DNA of 64,000 nt. It comes from Apium graveolens (Eukaryota > Streptophyta > Magnoliopsida > Apiales > Apiaceae). The stretch's first letter is position 1. Every line of letters starts with the position of its first letter. A program made the position numbers and the translations under genes. Positions 37,242 through 47,702 of this stretch are shown here, in pieces. The notes under the pieces are model-generated. The model searched no databases, was not told the DNA's origin, and saw only the letters and a program-made list of their open reading frames with translations. The DNA lies in contig NC_133653.1 of NCBI RefSeq assembly GCF_009905375.1, forward strand, positions 82,968,911-83,032,910. Direction: 5' to 3'.

Positions 37242-37532
37242 AATTATTTATAGTTTATTTTAGTTAATTATTTATGAATTTAATTAATTGATTAAAAATC
37301 AATTAATCAATTAATTTTATTTATAAATAGTTAAATAAATATAAATTATTTATAATTAATTCAAATAATTTCTGAAATTTTATTTTAAGGTTTTAAAAAT
37401 TATATTTTGGTATTTAAAAATCAATTAATATTATTATTAATTGATTTAAATCTATTTATTTCTTATTTTATTCATAATAATTAAACCGTTCGTCCGTTTA
37501 ATACGAAACGAACGCGTACAGACTCAGAAAAA
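37242..37532 (+). repeat. 290-bp copy of A's LTR misplaced behind T's 5' LTR
   Basis: This stretch, from ATTATTTATAGTTTATT to GACTCAGAAAAA, is nearly the same as 47698-47987, the true right flank of T, and as 56076-56363 of A's 3' LTR. It sits where T should have its PBS and leader. At 37533 the sequence switches to T gag. Together with the LTR, 36671-37532 duplicates 47127-47987. Confidence 0.9.
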
Positions 37533-40000
37533 CTAATAGGGGCAACTTATGCATCTACTCAAGGGGAAGCCCAGATAGGGGCAACTCAACCTCAGCCACA
37601 AGGGACAACTCCCCCGACTATTCAAGGTACGAATCCTCAAGTTCAACAAGTACATGTACCTGTGAATTCTCGACCCGTCGGGTATGAGTATTCAACTATT
37701 GTTACTACTAACCCCCTTATGGGATGCCCCTTCACCCTGAGGTTGGAGGAAGTGGATATGCTGGGCGAAGTGAAGCACGAGGGCAGTCGCCCCCTATATA
37801 CGAGGTTTGGCTCCTATCCCCGAGGATCGGGAATTTTCTGGTCCTTATACTGAGAGAGACTCCGAATCTTCGGATGATGAAAAGTGGCCCCGAGAAGGAG
37901 GCGTCCTGGAAAAGAGCCAATGGCCGATGGAAGGCAACGCCCTCAAAGCACCCCAGGGGCGAATCCCCAAGAAGTGCAGGAAAGGATCAGGGCTCATGAG
38001 GCTGAGATCCAAAGGCTGAGGCGTGATTTGGAGGCTCACCAGGCCACCAGACCCCAGATACCTCCTAGGGGAGAAATCCTCCTCCTGTCATAGACCTGGA
38101 TGGTCCGGTACGAAGAAGGGGTGTCGTCCCAAGAACTGATCCAAGCAATCTCCTTCCCCTTGGAGATCCTGATGATCCAATTCCACCCTTCACAGAAGAG
38201 ATAATGAATGCCCATATCTCAAGGAAATTTAAGATGTCCACTATCAAAGCCTATGATGGCACGGGAGACCCCGCTAATCATGTTAGGACATTTTCTAATG
38301 CACTGCTGCTGCAACCCGTGAATGATTCTATAAAGTGTCGGGCCTTCCCTCAAACCCCGTCGGGTATGGCTCAAAGATGGTACAGTCGCTTGCCCCCAAA
38401 CTCTATTGGATCGTTCAGAGAATTAAGTCAGGCTTTTATTAAGCAATTCATCAGTGGAAGAGTCCATGAGAAAAGTTCAGCATCTCTTATGAGTCCTGTG
38501 CAGGGAGCTAAGGAATCCTTGAGAGATTACCTGAATCGTTTCACAAAGGAGGCTTTAAAAGTCCTGGACCTTGATGATAAGGTAGCCATGATAGCACTGC
38601 AACAAGGAACTAGGGACGAGTTTTTTAAGATGTCCTTGGACAAACGTCCCTCTGAAAGCATATTGTAGCTGCAAGAGAGGGCAGGGAAGTATATCAAGGT
38701 TGAAGAAAGTATGAGGAAGACCGTAGTAAGTAATGAGCCCACTGGAGGCAAGAAGCGGAAAACTGATTTAGAATATATTGCAAAGGACAAATATCCTAGA
38801 ACCGAACAAATCCATGATTCAACCCCCAAGAAGGGAGGACCTGGGAAAAAGTTCACTGAATACGCTAAGCTGAATGCTCCTAGAAGTCAGATTTTGATGG
38901 AGATTGAGAAAGATAGAGATATTCACTGGCCTAAGCCCTTGAAGGCTGATCCCGCCAAGCTAGATAAGAGCAAGTATTGCAGGTTTCACAAGGATGTTGG
39001 CCATGACACCGATGAGTGTAGGCAATTGAAAGACGAAATTGAGTTTTTGATTCGAAAAGAAAGATTGAACAAGTATACTGGAGATGGAGGGGACAGAAAT
39101 AATAATGGAAGGAAGAACTTTAAAGATCGTAGGAGGGACCAAGACGATCAGGGGCGGAATCCCCAACCTAGAGGGCCGGTTATAAATGCAATTTTTGGAG
39201 GACCGCGACGCCCTCGAGGACCTGTGATAAACACGATCTTTGGAGGTCCAACTGCTGCTGGATTGTCCAAAAATTCCAGAAAGGCATATACTAGGGAGGT
39301 TATGCATATTGTTGGAGAAGCCCCGAAGAGGGCCAGGACAGAAGTAACATTGGCTTTTGATGATTCCAACCTAGAGGGTGTGAAGTTTCCTCATGACGAC
39401 CCGCTGGTCATAACACCGATAATAGGAAATAGCCCGGTTAAGAGGGTCCTTGTGGATAATGGTGCTTCTGTGGATATCTTGCTCCATGACACCTTTCTAA
39501 GGATGGGGTATAACGACTCCCAGTTGACACCAACCGACATACCGATATATGGATTTGCTGGAGTAGAATGTCCTGTGGAAGGGATAATCAAATTGCCGAC
39601 CACCATAGGTACGGAACCAAGGCAAGCAACGCAGATGCTGGATTTCGTAGTGGTAAAGGATAGTTCAACTTATAATGCTATCATGGGGAGAACAGGAATA
39701 TATGTCTTCAAGGCAGTCCCCTCTTCCTACCATTCAGTCATGAAGTTTCCCACCCGAAACGGGATTGGAGAAGAGAGAGGAGATCAAAAAATGGCTAGAA
39801 GCTCTTATGTGGCCTCTTTGAGAGCAGATGGAGTCGGGGGGCAGGTTCTTCCTATTGAAGATATGGATGTCCGAGAAAATGACGAGAATAGAGGAAGGCC
39901 AGCAGAAGACTTGGTTTCCGTTCCTTTAGACCTCGAAAATCCTGAGAGGATGACTTTCATTGGAGCCACATTAGAGGAGCCCCTAGAGGGTAGTTGGTGA
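37533..40000 (+). pseudogene. element T gag and protease
   Basis: Gag begins abruptly at LIGATYASTQGEAQIGAT, without its start. Frameshifts break 37720-38200. From 38204 one frame runs to 40000 with a single TAG at 38666-38668. The gag domain (38250-38660) contains GMAQRWYSRLPPNSI and FIKQFISGR. A CRFHKDVGHDTDEC zinc-binding block is at about 38976-39017, two GPVINxIFGG repeats are near 39175-39245, and the protease LVDNGASVDILL is at about 39448-39483, where DNGA replaces the common DSGA as usual in Tat elements. A frameshift at about 40000 leads into RT. Confidence 0.85.
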
Positions 40001-41505
40001 AATTTTTTCAAGAAAATAGTGATGTATTTGCATGGTCAGCAGCTGATATGCCAGGCATAGACCCGGAATTGATTACTCACAGGTTAAACGTGGATCCAAG
40101 CCGGAAGACAGTAAAACAAAAGAAAAGAAATTTTTCCCCAGAAAGACAAGAGGCTATAAAACAGGAAGTAGAAAAGCTCTTAGAGGCTGGTTTCATTGAG
40201 GAGATCCAATTTCCGGAGTGGTTAGCAAATCCTGTAATGGTGAGGAAGGCTAATGGAAAGTGGAGGATGTGTATAGACTTTACTGATCTGAATGATGCAT
40301 GCCCTAAAGACTATTTTCCGCTGCCGAGAATTGATACTTTGATTGATGCCACTGCTGGACATGAGATGCTGAGTTTCATGGATGGATTTAGCGGATACAA
40401 CCAGATCAAAATGCATAAGGATGACATTCCAAAGGTATCATTCATCACTGACTTTGGTGTTTATTGTTATCTTGTTATGGCGTTTGGTCTCAAGAATGCA
40501 AGAGCCACCTATCAAAGGTTGGTGAATAAAATTTTTAAGGATCTTATTGGTAAGACTATGGAAGTCTATGTTGATGACATGTTAGTCAAGAGTCTAGTAA
40601 AGACGGATCATATAACCCATTTGAGGGAAGCTTTTGAGCTCCTGAGGTACCACAAGATGATGTTGAATCCTACGAAGTGTGCTTTCGGAGTAGGATCTGG
40701 AAAATTCTTGGGATTGATGGTCTCAAAGAGGGGAATTGAGGCCAACCCCGATAAAATAAAGGCGATCCTGGACATGGAACCACTAAAAACTGTCAAGGAT
40801 GTTCAGAAGCTCACAGGAAGGGTTGCTGCGCTAGGACGATTCATCTCCAAGTCGGGAGAAAAGTGCTTGTCATTCTTTAAGTCATTAAAGAACATCAAAG
40901 ACTTTGTATGGAGTGAGGAAAACCAGAAGGCATTTGAAGAGTTAAAGAAGTATATGGCCCAGGCCCCGTTGTTGGCCAAGCCAGTTCTGAGTGAAGTTTT
41001 ATTCTTGTACTTGGCAGTTTCAGAGAGCGCCTTGAGCGCGGTGTTGGTTAAGGAGGAGCTGAAAGTCCAGAAACCCGTATACTATGTCAGTAAAATTTTG
41101 CATGGTGCTGAGTTGAATTATTCAACTATTGAGAAATTCGCTTTAGCCTTGGTAATGGCTTCGAGAAAGCTGCGTCCTTATTTTCAGGCTCACCAGATTG
41201 AGGTGCTAACAAATCAACCCCTGAGAAATATCATTCACAGTCCCAAGGCAAGTGGGAGATTGATTAAGTGGGCAATAGAGCTGGGAGAGTTCGATCTCAA
41301 GTATAAGCCACGTACGGCAATAAAAGCCCAGGCACTAGCTGACTTCATGGTGGAATGTACCATACCCAACCAAGAAGTCGGGGGGCAGGAAGATGCCATA
41401 CCTCAAGACAAGGGAGTCGATAATGGGGGCAAAGAGAAGGATGATAAAGAATATTGGGTTCTCTATTTTGATGGAGCATCAAAAACAAACTCCAGTGGAG
41501 CATGA
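39994..41505 (+). pseudogene. element T reverse transcriptase, RNase H and start of archaeal-type RNase H
   Basis: A 503-codon open frame. RT blocks are DVFAWSAADMPGIDP, WRMCIDFTDLNDACPKD, SFMDGFSGYNQI and the catalytic VYVDDMLVKS (about 40565-40594). A gypsy RNase H domain follows (about 40980-41350); its first catalytic position reads LAVSESALS, so the usual Asp is not evident, consistent with a degenerated first RNase H in Tat elements. The second RNase H opens with YWVLYFDGASKTN (about 41450-41490), and the frame stops at TGA 41503-41505 where the family has Trp. The same frame continues downstream. Confidence 0.88.
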
Positions 41506-43161
41506 TTGGTTTTGCAAAGCCCTGATGGGTTCTTAATTGAGTATGCTATGAAGCTAGACTTCCCAACCACAAATAATGAGGCAGAATATGAAGCCCTGAT
41601 AGCTGGCCTTGGTCTAGCTGGGACACTTAGAGTCAAAAATTTAAAGGTCCGTGGAGACTCAAAGCTGATCATATCCCAGGTAAAGGGAGAATTTGAGGCA
41701 AGGGATGATACGATGGCTAAGTATGTCCGCCTAGTAAGGGCTGTGATGACCCAATTTAATGAATGCCATGTTGAACACATTTCGAGGGAAGAAAATGCTA
41801 AGGCAGATGCGCTATCAAAGTTTGCTTCATCTGAGATAGAAGAAAGTTCAGGAAGTGTGTACTTCCGTGTTTTGAAGACACGAAGTATAGATGTTAAGCT
41901 TGTGGCTCCCATAGGCCTGGGAACGTCATGGATTGATCCCATCAAGGCTCACATTTAAAACGATTGGCTGCCAAGCGATACAACTGAAGCACGGAAGTCA
42001 ACTGTTCGAGCACTAAGGTACTCTTTGATAGATGGGATTCTTTACAAAAGATCTTTCGTGGTTCCTTACTTGAGGTGTCTCAGGCCCGATGAGGCATGCT
42101 TGGCTCTTGAAGAAGTGCATGAAGGTATTTGTGGACAACACTTGGGGGGCAGGGCATTGGCTCATAAGATAACTCGTCTAGGCTTTTATTGGCCAGAAAT
42201 GATGGCTGATGCCAAAGAATATGTGAAGAAGTGTGACCGCTGTCAGAAGCATGCACCTGTTGTTAGACAACCTCCCGAGATACTGACATCTATCAACTCG
42301 CCCATTCCCTTTGCTATGTGGGGGATGGATATCCTGGGGCCTTTTCCCATGGCCACGACACAAAGGAAGTTTCTAATTGTAGCCATTGATTATTTCACCA
42401 AGTGGATCGAAGCCAAACCCTTGGCCAAGATCACAACTAAGCAGGTCGCACAATTCCTGTGGGAAAACATTATGTGTCGATATGGAATTCCCCGTATCCT
42501 CGTCACTGACAATGGAACACAATTCAACAATGAGGAATTCAAGAAGTATTGTGAAGAAAATGAAATTGAGTTACGGTTCACCTCTGTGGCTCACCCACAA
42601 GCCAATGGGCAAGCGGAAGTAGCAAATCGAATAATCCTGGATGGACTATAAAAAAGGATAGAGAAGTCAAGAAGTAGTTGGGTGGATGAGATACTTCCCA
42701 TATTATGGGCCTAAAGGACTACCTGTAGGGTCACGACCGGAGCAACTCCCTTTATGTTGGCATATGGGGCAGAGGCAGTAGTTCCCGTGGAGATATCACA
42801 TTCCTCTCCAAGGATTCGGGCTTTCAATGCAGAAGAAAATGAGGAAGGGCAGAGGTTAGCCCTGGATCTAATTGATGAAGTGCGAGATGAGGCACATGCA
42901 AAGATAGTGGAATACCAGAAAAAAACTTCGTTTTATTACAACCTAAGGGTTAAAGAGAGATTCTTCAAACAAGGAGATTTGGTATTAAGGAAAGTGGAAG
43001 CTTCTGGTGTAGGACAGAAAGGAAAACTTGCCCCAAATTGGGAAGGGCCGTACAAAGTCAAGAGCGTTCAGGGTAGAGGAACCTACAAGCTGGAGACTAT
43101 GGATGGTTTTGAAGTCCCGAGAACCTGGCATGAACAAAACCTGAAGGTTTATCACGTGTAA
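41506..43161 (+). pseudogene. element T archaeal-type RNase H and integrase
   Basis: Same frame as the RT, broken by TAA at 41956-41958, TAA at 42649-42651 and TAA near 42712. The RNase H continues with NNEAEYEALIAGL (catalytic Glu) and VRGDSKLIISQV (Asp). Integrase has H-x-H...CDRCQKH (about 42115-42255), the Asp in WGMDILGPF (about 42322), the Asp in VTDNGTQF (about 42505) and the Glu in ANGQAEVANR (about 42610). The C-terminal part (42754-43161) ends in a GPYKV block and has no chromodomain, as expected for Tat elements. Confidence 0.88.
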
Positions 43162-43515
43162 GATAGTCAAAGTACAATTCTCACTTGTCATTGTGACTAG
43201 TAGGTTTAAAAGCATCTTGAAGCTTTGCTCGCATAGGATTTTATATTCCAGTAGAATTTACATTGTCTAGTTATTATTGATTAGGGTCGAACCCATGCTA
43301 TGTAAGGTTTTGGAAAACCAGACTTCATATTAAAGAGTTTGAAATTATTTCAATCTAAGGATGTTTAAAGTTCAAATGCATATTAAGTATTGTAAAGATA
43401 AAGTAGAAAGAGGCAAGTAAGAAAAACAACATATGTAATAACCCCGAAGGGTAACAAGTTCTGACATAAACAAAGTTCATATATTGTCTAGAAAGAAGAG
43501 ATACATAAAAAAAAC
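43162..43515. other. noncoding interval between pol and the antisense gene of T
   Basis: No ORF or repeat is supported. It separates two convergent coding regions, and so would hold both 3' ends. Confidence 0.5.
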
Positions 43516-44202
43516 TTAGGCCTCGGAAGGCTCGGATTCTTCGGAACCACTATCCGAAGTCTCCTTGGACGTCTCAATCGTCCCCTCAGAAGTCCCCGTA
43601 GAGGTTCCATCAGAACCACCTTCGGATGCTTTGGATGATGCGGAAGACACTGGATTCTGAGGCGCAGCCCTTGGAGGCTCTTCCACCCTGACCTTCTTCA
43701 CAGCAGGCGCATAATCTTCTTCGGAAGAAGTCTCCTCCTCCCCAGAGCTGGACTCGAGTTCTTTCCTCTTGTGGCCTGGGCTCCCTGAAGGGCCGTCTTT
43801 GATCAAATCAACAAGCTTGTCAGTAACACCCCCAAGCTCCGGAACTCGCACAGGGCAAGGAAAGGAGGACTGCTCAAGGATTTCTGGAAATTCATCTTGG
43901 ACGGCCTCCACAACAGCATCCCAGCCTTCTTTATAGCTAACTGGGTGTAGGAGGGCATCGTGCTCCACCATCAAGTCTTTGAACTCCTGGGTGTCCATCC
44001 AGCCGTCAAAGGCTTTATCCTTTTGAGCCTTCAGAATAACATTTTCTGCCCGGGCCGTTTCCAGGTCAGAAGTGGAAGAGGCCAGTTGAGCTTCAAGGGC
44101 CTCTATTCTCTGGTTGGCCTCCTCCAACTTCTTATTAGCATCCTCCACGCCAACCTTCCAATCCTTAGCTTGGTGAATCGCCCCTTGGAAATGGGCGTTA
44201 TC
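43516..44202 (-). CDS. element T antisense accessory gene, last exon (coiled-coil, acidic Ser-rich tail)
   Basis: The minus-strand frame is open from 44250, but a strong acceptor CTCTTGCAG|GATAAC places the exon start at 44202. The 228-codon exon begins DNAHFQGAIHQAKDWKVG, has a coiled coil (EEANQRIEALEAQLAS) and ends in a Ser/Glu/Thr-rich acidic tail. It is in phase with the preceding exon ending at 44277. No known enzyme domain is seen. Antisense 3' ORFs of unknown role are known in Tat elements such as Grande and Retand; this is assigned by position and layout. Confidence 0.6.
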   Translation of the reverse strand, partial: DNAHFQGAIHQAKDWKVGVEDANKKLEEANQRIEALEAQLASSTSDLETARAENVILKAQKDKAFDGWMDTQEFKDLMVEHDALLHPVSYKEGWDAVVEAVQDEFPEILEQSSFPCPVRVPELGGVTDKLVDLIKDGPSGSPGHKRKELESSSGEEETSSEEDYAPAVKKVRVEEPPRAAPQNPVSSASSKASEGGSDGTSTGTSEGTIETSKETSDSGSEESEPSEA

Positions 44203-44276
44203 CTGCAAGAGAAGTAGCAAAAGTATGAGAAAAGAAATGTAAAAAGGCAAGTATGAAGGGCAGGAAAAGGACGTAC

Positions 44277-44625
44277 CGTCGCTAAAGCCTGGGCTCCGAA
44301 AAGCTCATTCCCCTCTAAGTCCTGTTGAAGGACAAAGTCTTGATAGTCCACCGGGGAGATGGAATGCTTAGACCATTCCTTAGACAGCGCCGTGCTGCCA
44401 ACGATTGAATCCTTGTCCCGGATCCCCCAAGCAGGTTGAAAATAGGCCCCTGGCCTCTGCTTGGTGCGCAAAACCTGGCTGGGGCCTTCCTCGCCCGGTT
44501 CCATTGCTTGAAGGAGGAACTCAGGGAAGCGGTCACCAAGGCGTGGGTCTTTAAAGACCTTTCCAGCCCTCTTCATCCTGGTTGTCTCCAGGTCTTTAGG
44601 CTAGGCAGCCTCCTCAATCTTCTCA
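44277..44625 (-). pseudogene. element T antisense accessory gene, middle exon with one stop
   Basis: The minus-strand frame from about 44614 to 44277 encodes a MKRAGKVFKDPRLGDRF block and ends ALAT at a good donor ACG|GTACGT (44277/44276). The frame is open upstream to an ATG at about 44632 except for one TAG near 44610, probably a nonsense change. How it joins the first exon is uncertain: the donor at 44708 leaves a phase-1 end and no acceptor in the right phase with a strong polypyrimidine tract is evident. Confidence 0.5.
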
Positions 44626-44708
44626 GCCATTGCAACAAGCAAAGTAAGTTGAAAAATCAGCGGAATAGAAAATGACAGAAATAAAAAGGAGGTAAGAAGG
44701 GAACTTAC

Positions 44709-45522
44709 TTTTCTTAGGGACGGGCGAGAGGCCGCGTTCTACCAGGACGGTCTCCCGGATAAGGTCCCAAGAATGGGAAGTCCCATTATCTTGCGTAAGG
44801 AGGTTGAAAGCTCTAGCCTCCTCCTCAGACAAAGTTATATCATTTGGGCTCCCATCGACGGCCAGCCCAAAAGACGACCGAAATAGGGTGCCCCAATCTC
44901 CACCCTCCCAAATGACGAACAAAAAATCTTTTTTCCACCCCAAGTTGTTGTCAGGGATGGACTTCCCATTCACAATGTGGGGAATAGTAGGGCGCTGGTT
45001 TAGAGAAACCCAACCCGGACTTTTATCAGGGTTATTTTTGAACTGGAAAATTTTCCTGAAAACAGCAACAGAAGTAGGGACCTTGTGCTTGGCACATTGT
45101 GATAGGTAGCACAGAATAAGCCTCCAAGAATTGGGGGGGAGTTGGCAAGGGCTGATGCCCACATCAGCCAGTAACAAGGGAATGAATGGATGAAAAGGGA
45201 GTCTGATACCTGCCCTTAAAGTATCCCTATAGACGCATAGTGCGTCCTTTTTCCACTGGCAGGCCCTGTCGGCCGGACCCGCAAGAACCAGCTTAAAAGG
45301 TTCCTTGATTTTGAAACAGCTGCTCAACTTTTCCAGATCCTTGGGATCCCGTAAAGTACTAATATGATCGTGCGCGTCCAGATGCGCATCAGACGGGTAC
45401 TCGTCCCCTCGAGTGTTGATCATGTCGATCAAGAAAGTGTACCTCGATCGAATAGGAAATTCATTGGACTTTCTAACCACGTTCATCTTGGCCAAGCGAG
45501 TCATTTTTTTGTCAGCCATCTG
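44709..45522 (-). CDS. element T antisense accessory gene, first exon (putative plant gypsy-type transposon domain)
   Basis: The ORF opens at 45534, with a second in-frame ATG at 45519 (MADKKMTRLAKMNVV). The region of about 270 codons has LRAGIRLPFHPFIPLLLADV and ISPCQLPPNSWRLI blocks typical of the plant 'putative gypsy type transposon' domain (Pfam PF04195-like). A consensus donor A|GTAAGT occurs at 44709/44708; the frame read past it becomes hydrophobic and low in coding character, supporting an intron. Expression would be from an antisense promoter between 45600 and 45760, where an AT-rich TATATAA (minus strand, near 45733) is present. The function is unknown. Confidence 0.62.
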
Positions 45523-45534
45523 AAAAAAGGGCAC

Positions 45535-45880
45535 GTAGACAGGCTATCTTAAAAGGGCAAACAATGGAAAAATAGACACGAAAAGTAAAGGGAGGAATTT
45601 TACCTGAAGAAGCGCTCCTAAAAAAGGCTTTGAGCTCCGACTTGCTGTTATTGCTCTGAGAATCTTAGCAGAAGGAGAAAGAAGAAAACTTAGAAATGAG
45701 AAGGTGAGGAGTAGTAGCCTCTCCTCAGTCCTTTATATAATAGAAAAAGGAAGTTGAAGGGACGAAAGCCCATTAAGGACAAAGGCCCATAGGAAAAAGC
45801 CCAGAAAAAAGAATATTCCAGAATATTCCTAGGAATTCTAGAGGATTCTAAACAGGGTATATTAATCCCAGATCAATAAT
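45535..45880 (-). promoter_or_regulatory. likely promoter/5' UTR of the antisense gene
   Basis: This lies upstream of the antisense first exon and contains TTATATAAAGGACTGAGGAG on the minus strand at about 45738-45719, a TATA-like box some 200 bp before the start codon. The rest is noncoding. Inference from position only. Confidence 0.35.
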
Positions 45881-45882
45881 AA

Positions 45883-46010
45883 GGCCCAGTAAGATTTGGA
45901 AAAGCCCAATAAAAGAGGCCCATTAAGATTTGGAAAAGCCCAATAAAAGAGGCCCAGTAATATTTGGAAAAGCCCAATAAAAGAGGCCCAGTAAAATTTA
46001 ATAAGGCCCA
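45883..46010. repeat. 34-bp tandem repeat in T 3' region
   Basis: Three and a half copies of a GGCCCAGTAAGATTTGGAAA-starting unit with starts at 45883, 45917, 45951 and 45985. It is part of the noncoding region between the antisense gene and the 3' LTR. Confidence 0.88.
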
Positions 46011-46094
46011 ATACAGAAGGCCAAGCACAAATCCAATTAGGATTTGGAAAATACAATACCCTAAATTAAAGCCAAATGAAGAAGGCTAGTGGAA

Positions 46095-46345
46095 GACCAG
46101 TATCCAGGTCGAAATCTAGGTCGTGAATCCTGCCCGAAATTATTCGAGCAGACACCCGAAAATAATGGGTAAAAAAGACCAGAATCCAGGTCGAAATTCA
46201 GGTCGTGAATCCTGCCCGAAATCATTCGAGCAGACACCCGAAAATAATGGGAAAAAAGACCAGAATCCAGGTCGAAATTCAGGTCGTAAATCCTGCCCGA
46301 AATTTTTCGAGCAGACACCCGAAAATTACTGGAATAGCAGGACTG
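46095..46345. repeat. 82-bp tandem repeat in T 3' region
   Basis: Three copies, starting at 46095, 46177 and 46258, each containing CCAGGTCGAAAT, GGTCGTGAATCCTGCCCGAA and CAGACACCCGAAAATAATGG. ORFs read through it on both strands (46123-46413, 46061-46588) are repeat artefacts. Confidence 0.88.
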
Positions 46346-46419
46346 AATTGAGGTCGAAACCTCGACCAGGAACGGGGTCAAAGGAATCAAGCATTTTTCA
46401 AAATGGGGATTAAAAAACA

Positions 46420-46770
46420 CAGAAAAAACCCTGGTCGAAGATCGACTAGGATCCTGGTCGAAAACCAGGTCGTGGATCCTAGTCGAAATCCTTCGACCAA
46501 GAAGCATAAGAATCAAAGAATTCTCGAACAGGATCCAGGTCGAAGTATCGACTAGAATTCTATTCGAAATCCTAGTCGATAGACTCAAGTCCAGGAATAA
46601 AAAAGGGGGTATGTATTCGACCTAGATCCAGGTCGAAAGTTCGACTAGGATCCTGGTCGAATTCCAGGTCGTGGATCCTAGTCGAACTCCTTCGACCAGG
46701 ATTGCAAGGCTGCCCCTTACTTCGACGAGGATCCTGGTCGAAATTTCGACTAGGATCCTGGTCGAAAAAG
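46420..46770. repeat. diverged TCGACTAGGATCCTGGTCGAA repeat cluster
   Basis: Repeated short blocks of TCGACTAGGATCCTGGTCGA and GGTCGTGGATCCTAGTCGAA, many as inverted pairs, so the region could fold back on itself. It follows the 82-bp array and shares its GGTCGAA core. Confidence 0.75.
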
Positions 46771-46774
46771 GACT

Positions 46775-46990
46775 GGAAATCTGAAAAATCCCAGAAAATT
46801 AGGGAAAAATCCAGTAATTAAGGATAAATCCCAGAAAATTAGGGAAAAATTCAGAAAATAAGGATAAATCCCAGAAATTAAGGGAAAAATCCAGAAAAAT
46901 AAGGATAAAACCTAGAAATTAAGGGAAAAATCCAGAAAGTTATAGAAAAATCCCAGAATTAAGGGAAAAGTTCCTGGAAATTAAGATAAT
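46775..46990. repeat. short A-rich tandem repeats in T 3' region
   Basis: Some six or seven copies of a 30-40 bp unit with ATCCCAGAAAATTAGGGAAA and AATAAGGATAAA blocks. Noncoding, just upstream of the PPT. Confidence 0.8.
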
Positions 46991-47109
46991 TCCTGAACAA
47001 AAGGAACAATCGTTGTAAACGTGTAGGTCGCTCCACACTTTACGTAAAAACGAAACCCTGCAAGGGAATGAACAGACTTAACTTTTGCGAAACCTAATCA
47101 ATGTTTCCC

Positions 47110-47126
47110 AAAAGTTGGGGGGCAAA
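47110..47126 (+). other. polypurine tract of element T
   Basis: AAAAGTTGGGGGGCAAA directly precedes the 3' LTR start at 47127; the expected plus-strand primer site. Confidence 0.85.
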
Positions 47127-47697
47127 TGATAGGGATAAATAAATCCTGATTGTATAATTAAATATTGCAAGGTATGGGCTGCTGGGCCCAATAAGAAGAT
47201 GTATGACATTCAGACCAGAAAGGTTAACATGCTGATCAGGCCTGATGGACCAGATCAGGCCTGATGAAACAAAGAAGGCCCAAAAACCCTGATTATTAAT
47301 TAATTTCGTAATTAATTAATAAGGGAAAAATCAGCTGTTGAGAAGAGTCCCGATAAGGATATAAATCCTTACAGATTAGCCTCAAGAGGACCTAAAAGGA
47401 TAAGGAATCAGTTTCCTACTATCTAGGACTCCAAAGTCCATTCTAATTATGAGACTTGCCCACCAAGTCTCCTATACCAAGTCCAATTCAAGGACTCCCA
47501 ACATCTATATAAGGTGCCTCACCCCACACATCAGAACTACATTTTTTGACTTGATCCTTGGCAATCAGCAAGGTACGTAGGCATCTTGTTAAGGCAGATT
47601 GAGTCACGAAACACAAGAGCAGTCAAATCGAGCCTCGAAGCTCACGTTCCTTATTATTAGATACAACAATTATATATATTAGTTTTAATCCATAACA
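47127..47697 (+). repeat. 3' LTR of element T
   Basis: Begins TGATAGGGAT, ends CCATAACA, followed by the ATTAT target duplicate. TATA box at 47506-47513. Nearly identical to 36671-37241. Confidence 0.94.
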
Positions 47698-47702
47698 ATT
47701 AT

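Larger units (their letters stand above)
36671..47697 (+). mobile_element. Element T: Tat-lineage Ty3/gypsy retrotransposon, nested in A's 5' LTR
   Basis: LTRs 36671-37241 and 47127-47697 (571 bp each) begin TGATAGGGAT. The target duplicate ATTAT is at 36666-36670 and 47698-47702. Inside are gag, protease, RT, a second archaeal-type RNase H and integrase on the plus strand, then an antisense accessory gene, tandem repeats and a PPT. The extra RNase H and the antisense gene place it in the Tat group (Retand/Grande-like). The two LTRs differ at only a few positions, so insertion was recent relative to its neighbours. The 5' internal end is abnormal: PBS and leader are replaced by A LTR sequence. 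Confidence 0.92.

Noticed and set aside
46061..46588. 175-codon minus-strand ORF and 96-codon plus-strand ORF over the same place
   Set aside because: Both are products of the 82-bp tandem repeat, whose near-multiple-of-three spacing keeps frames open.
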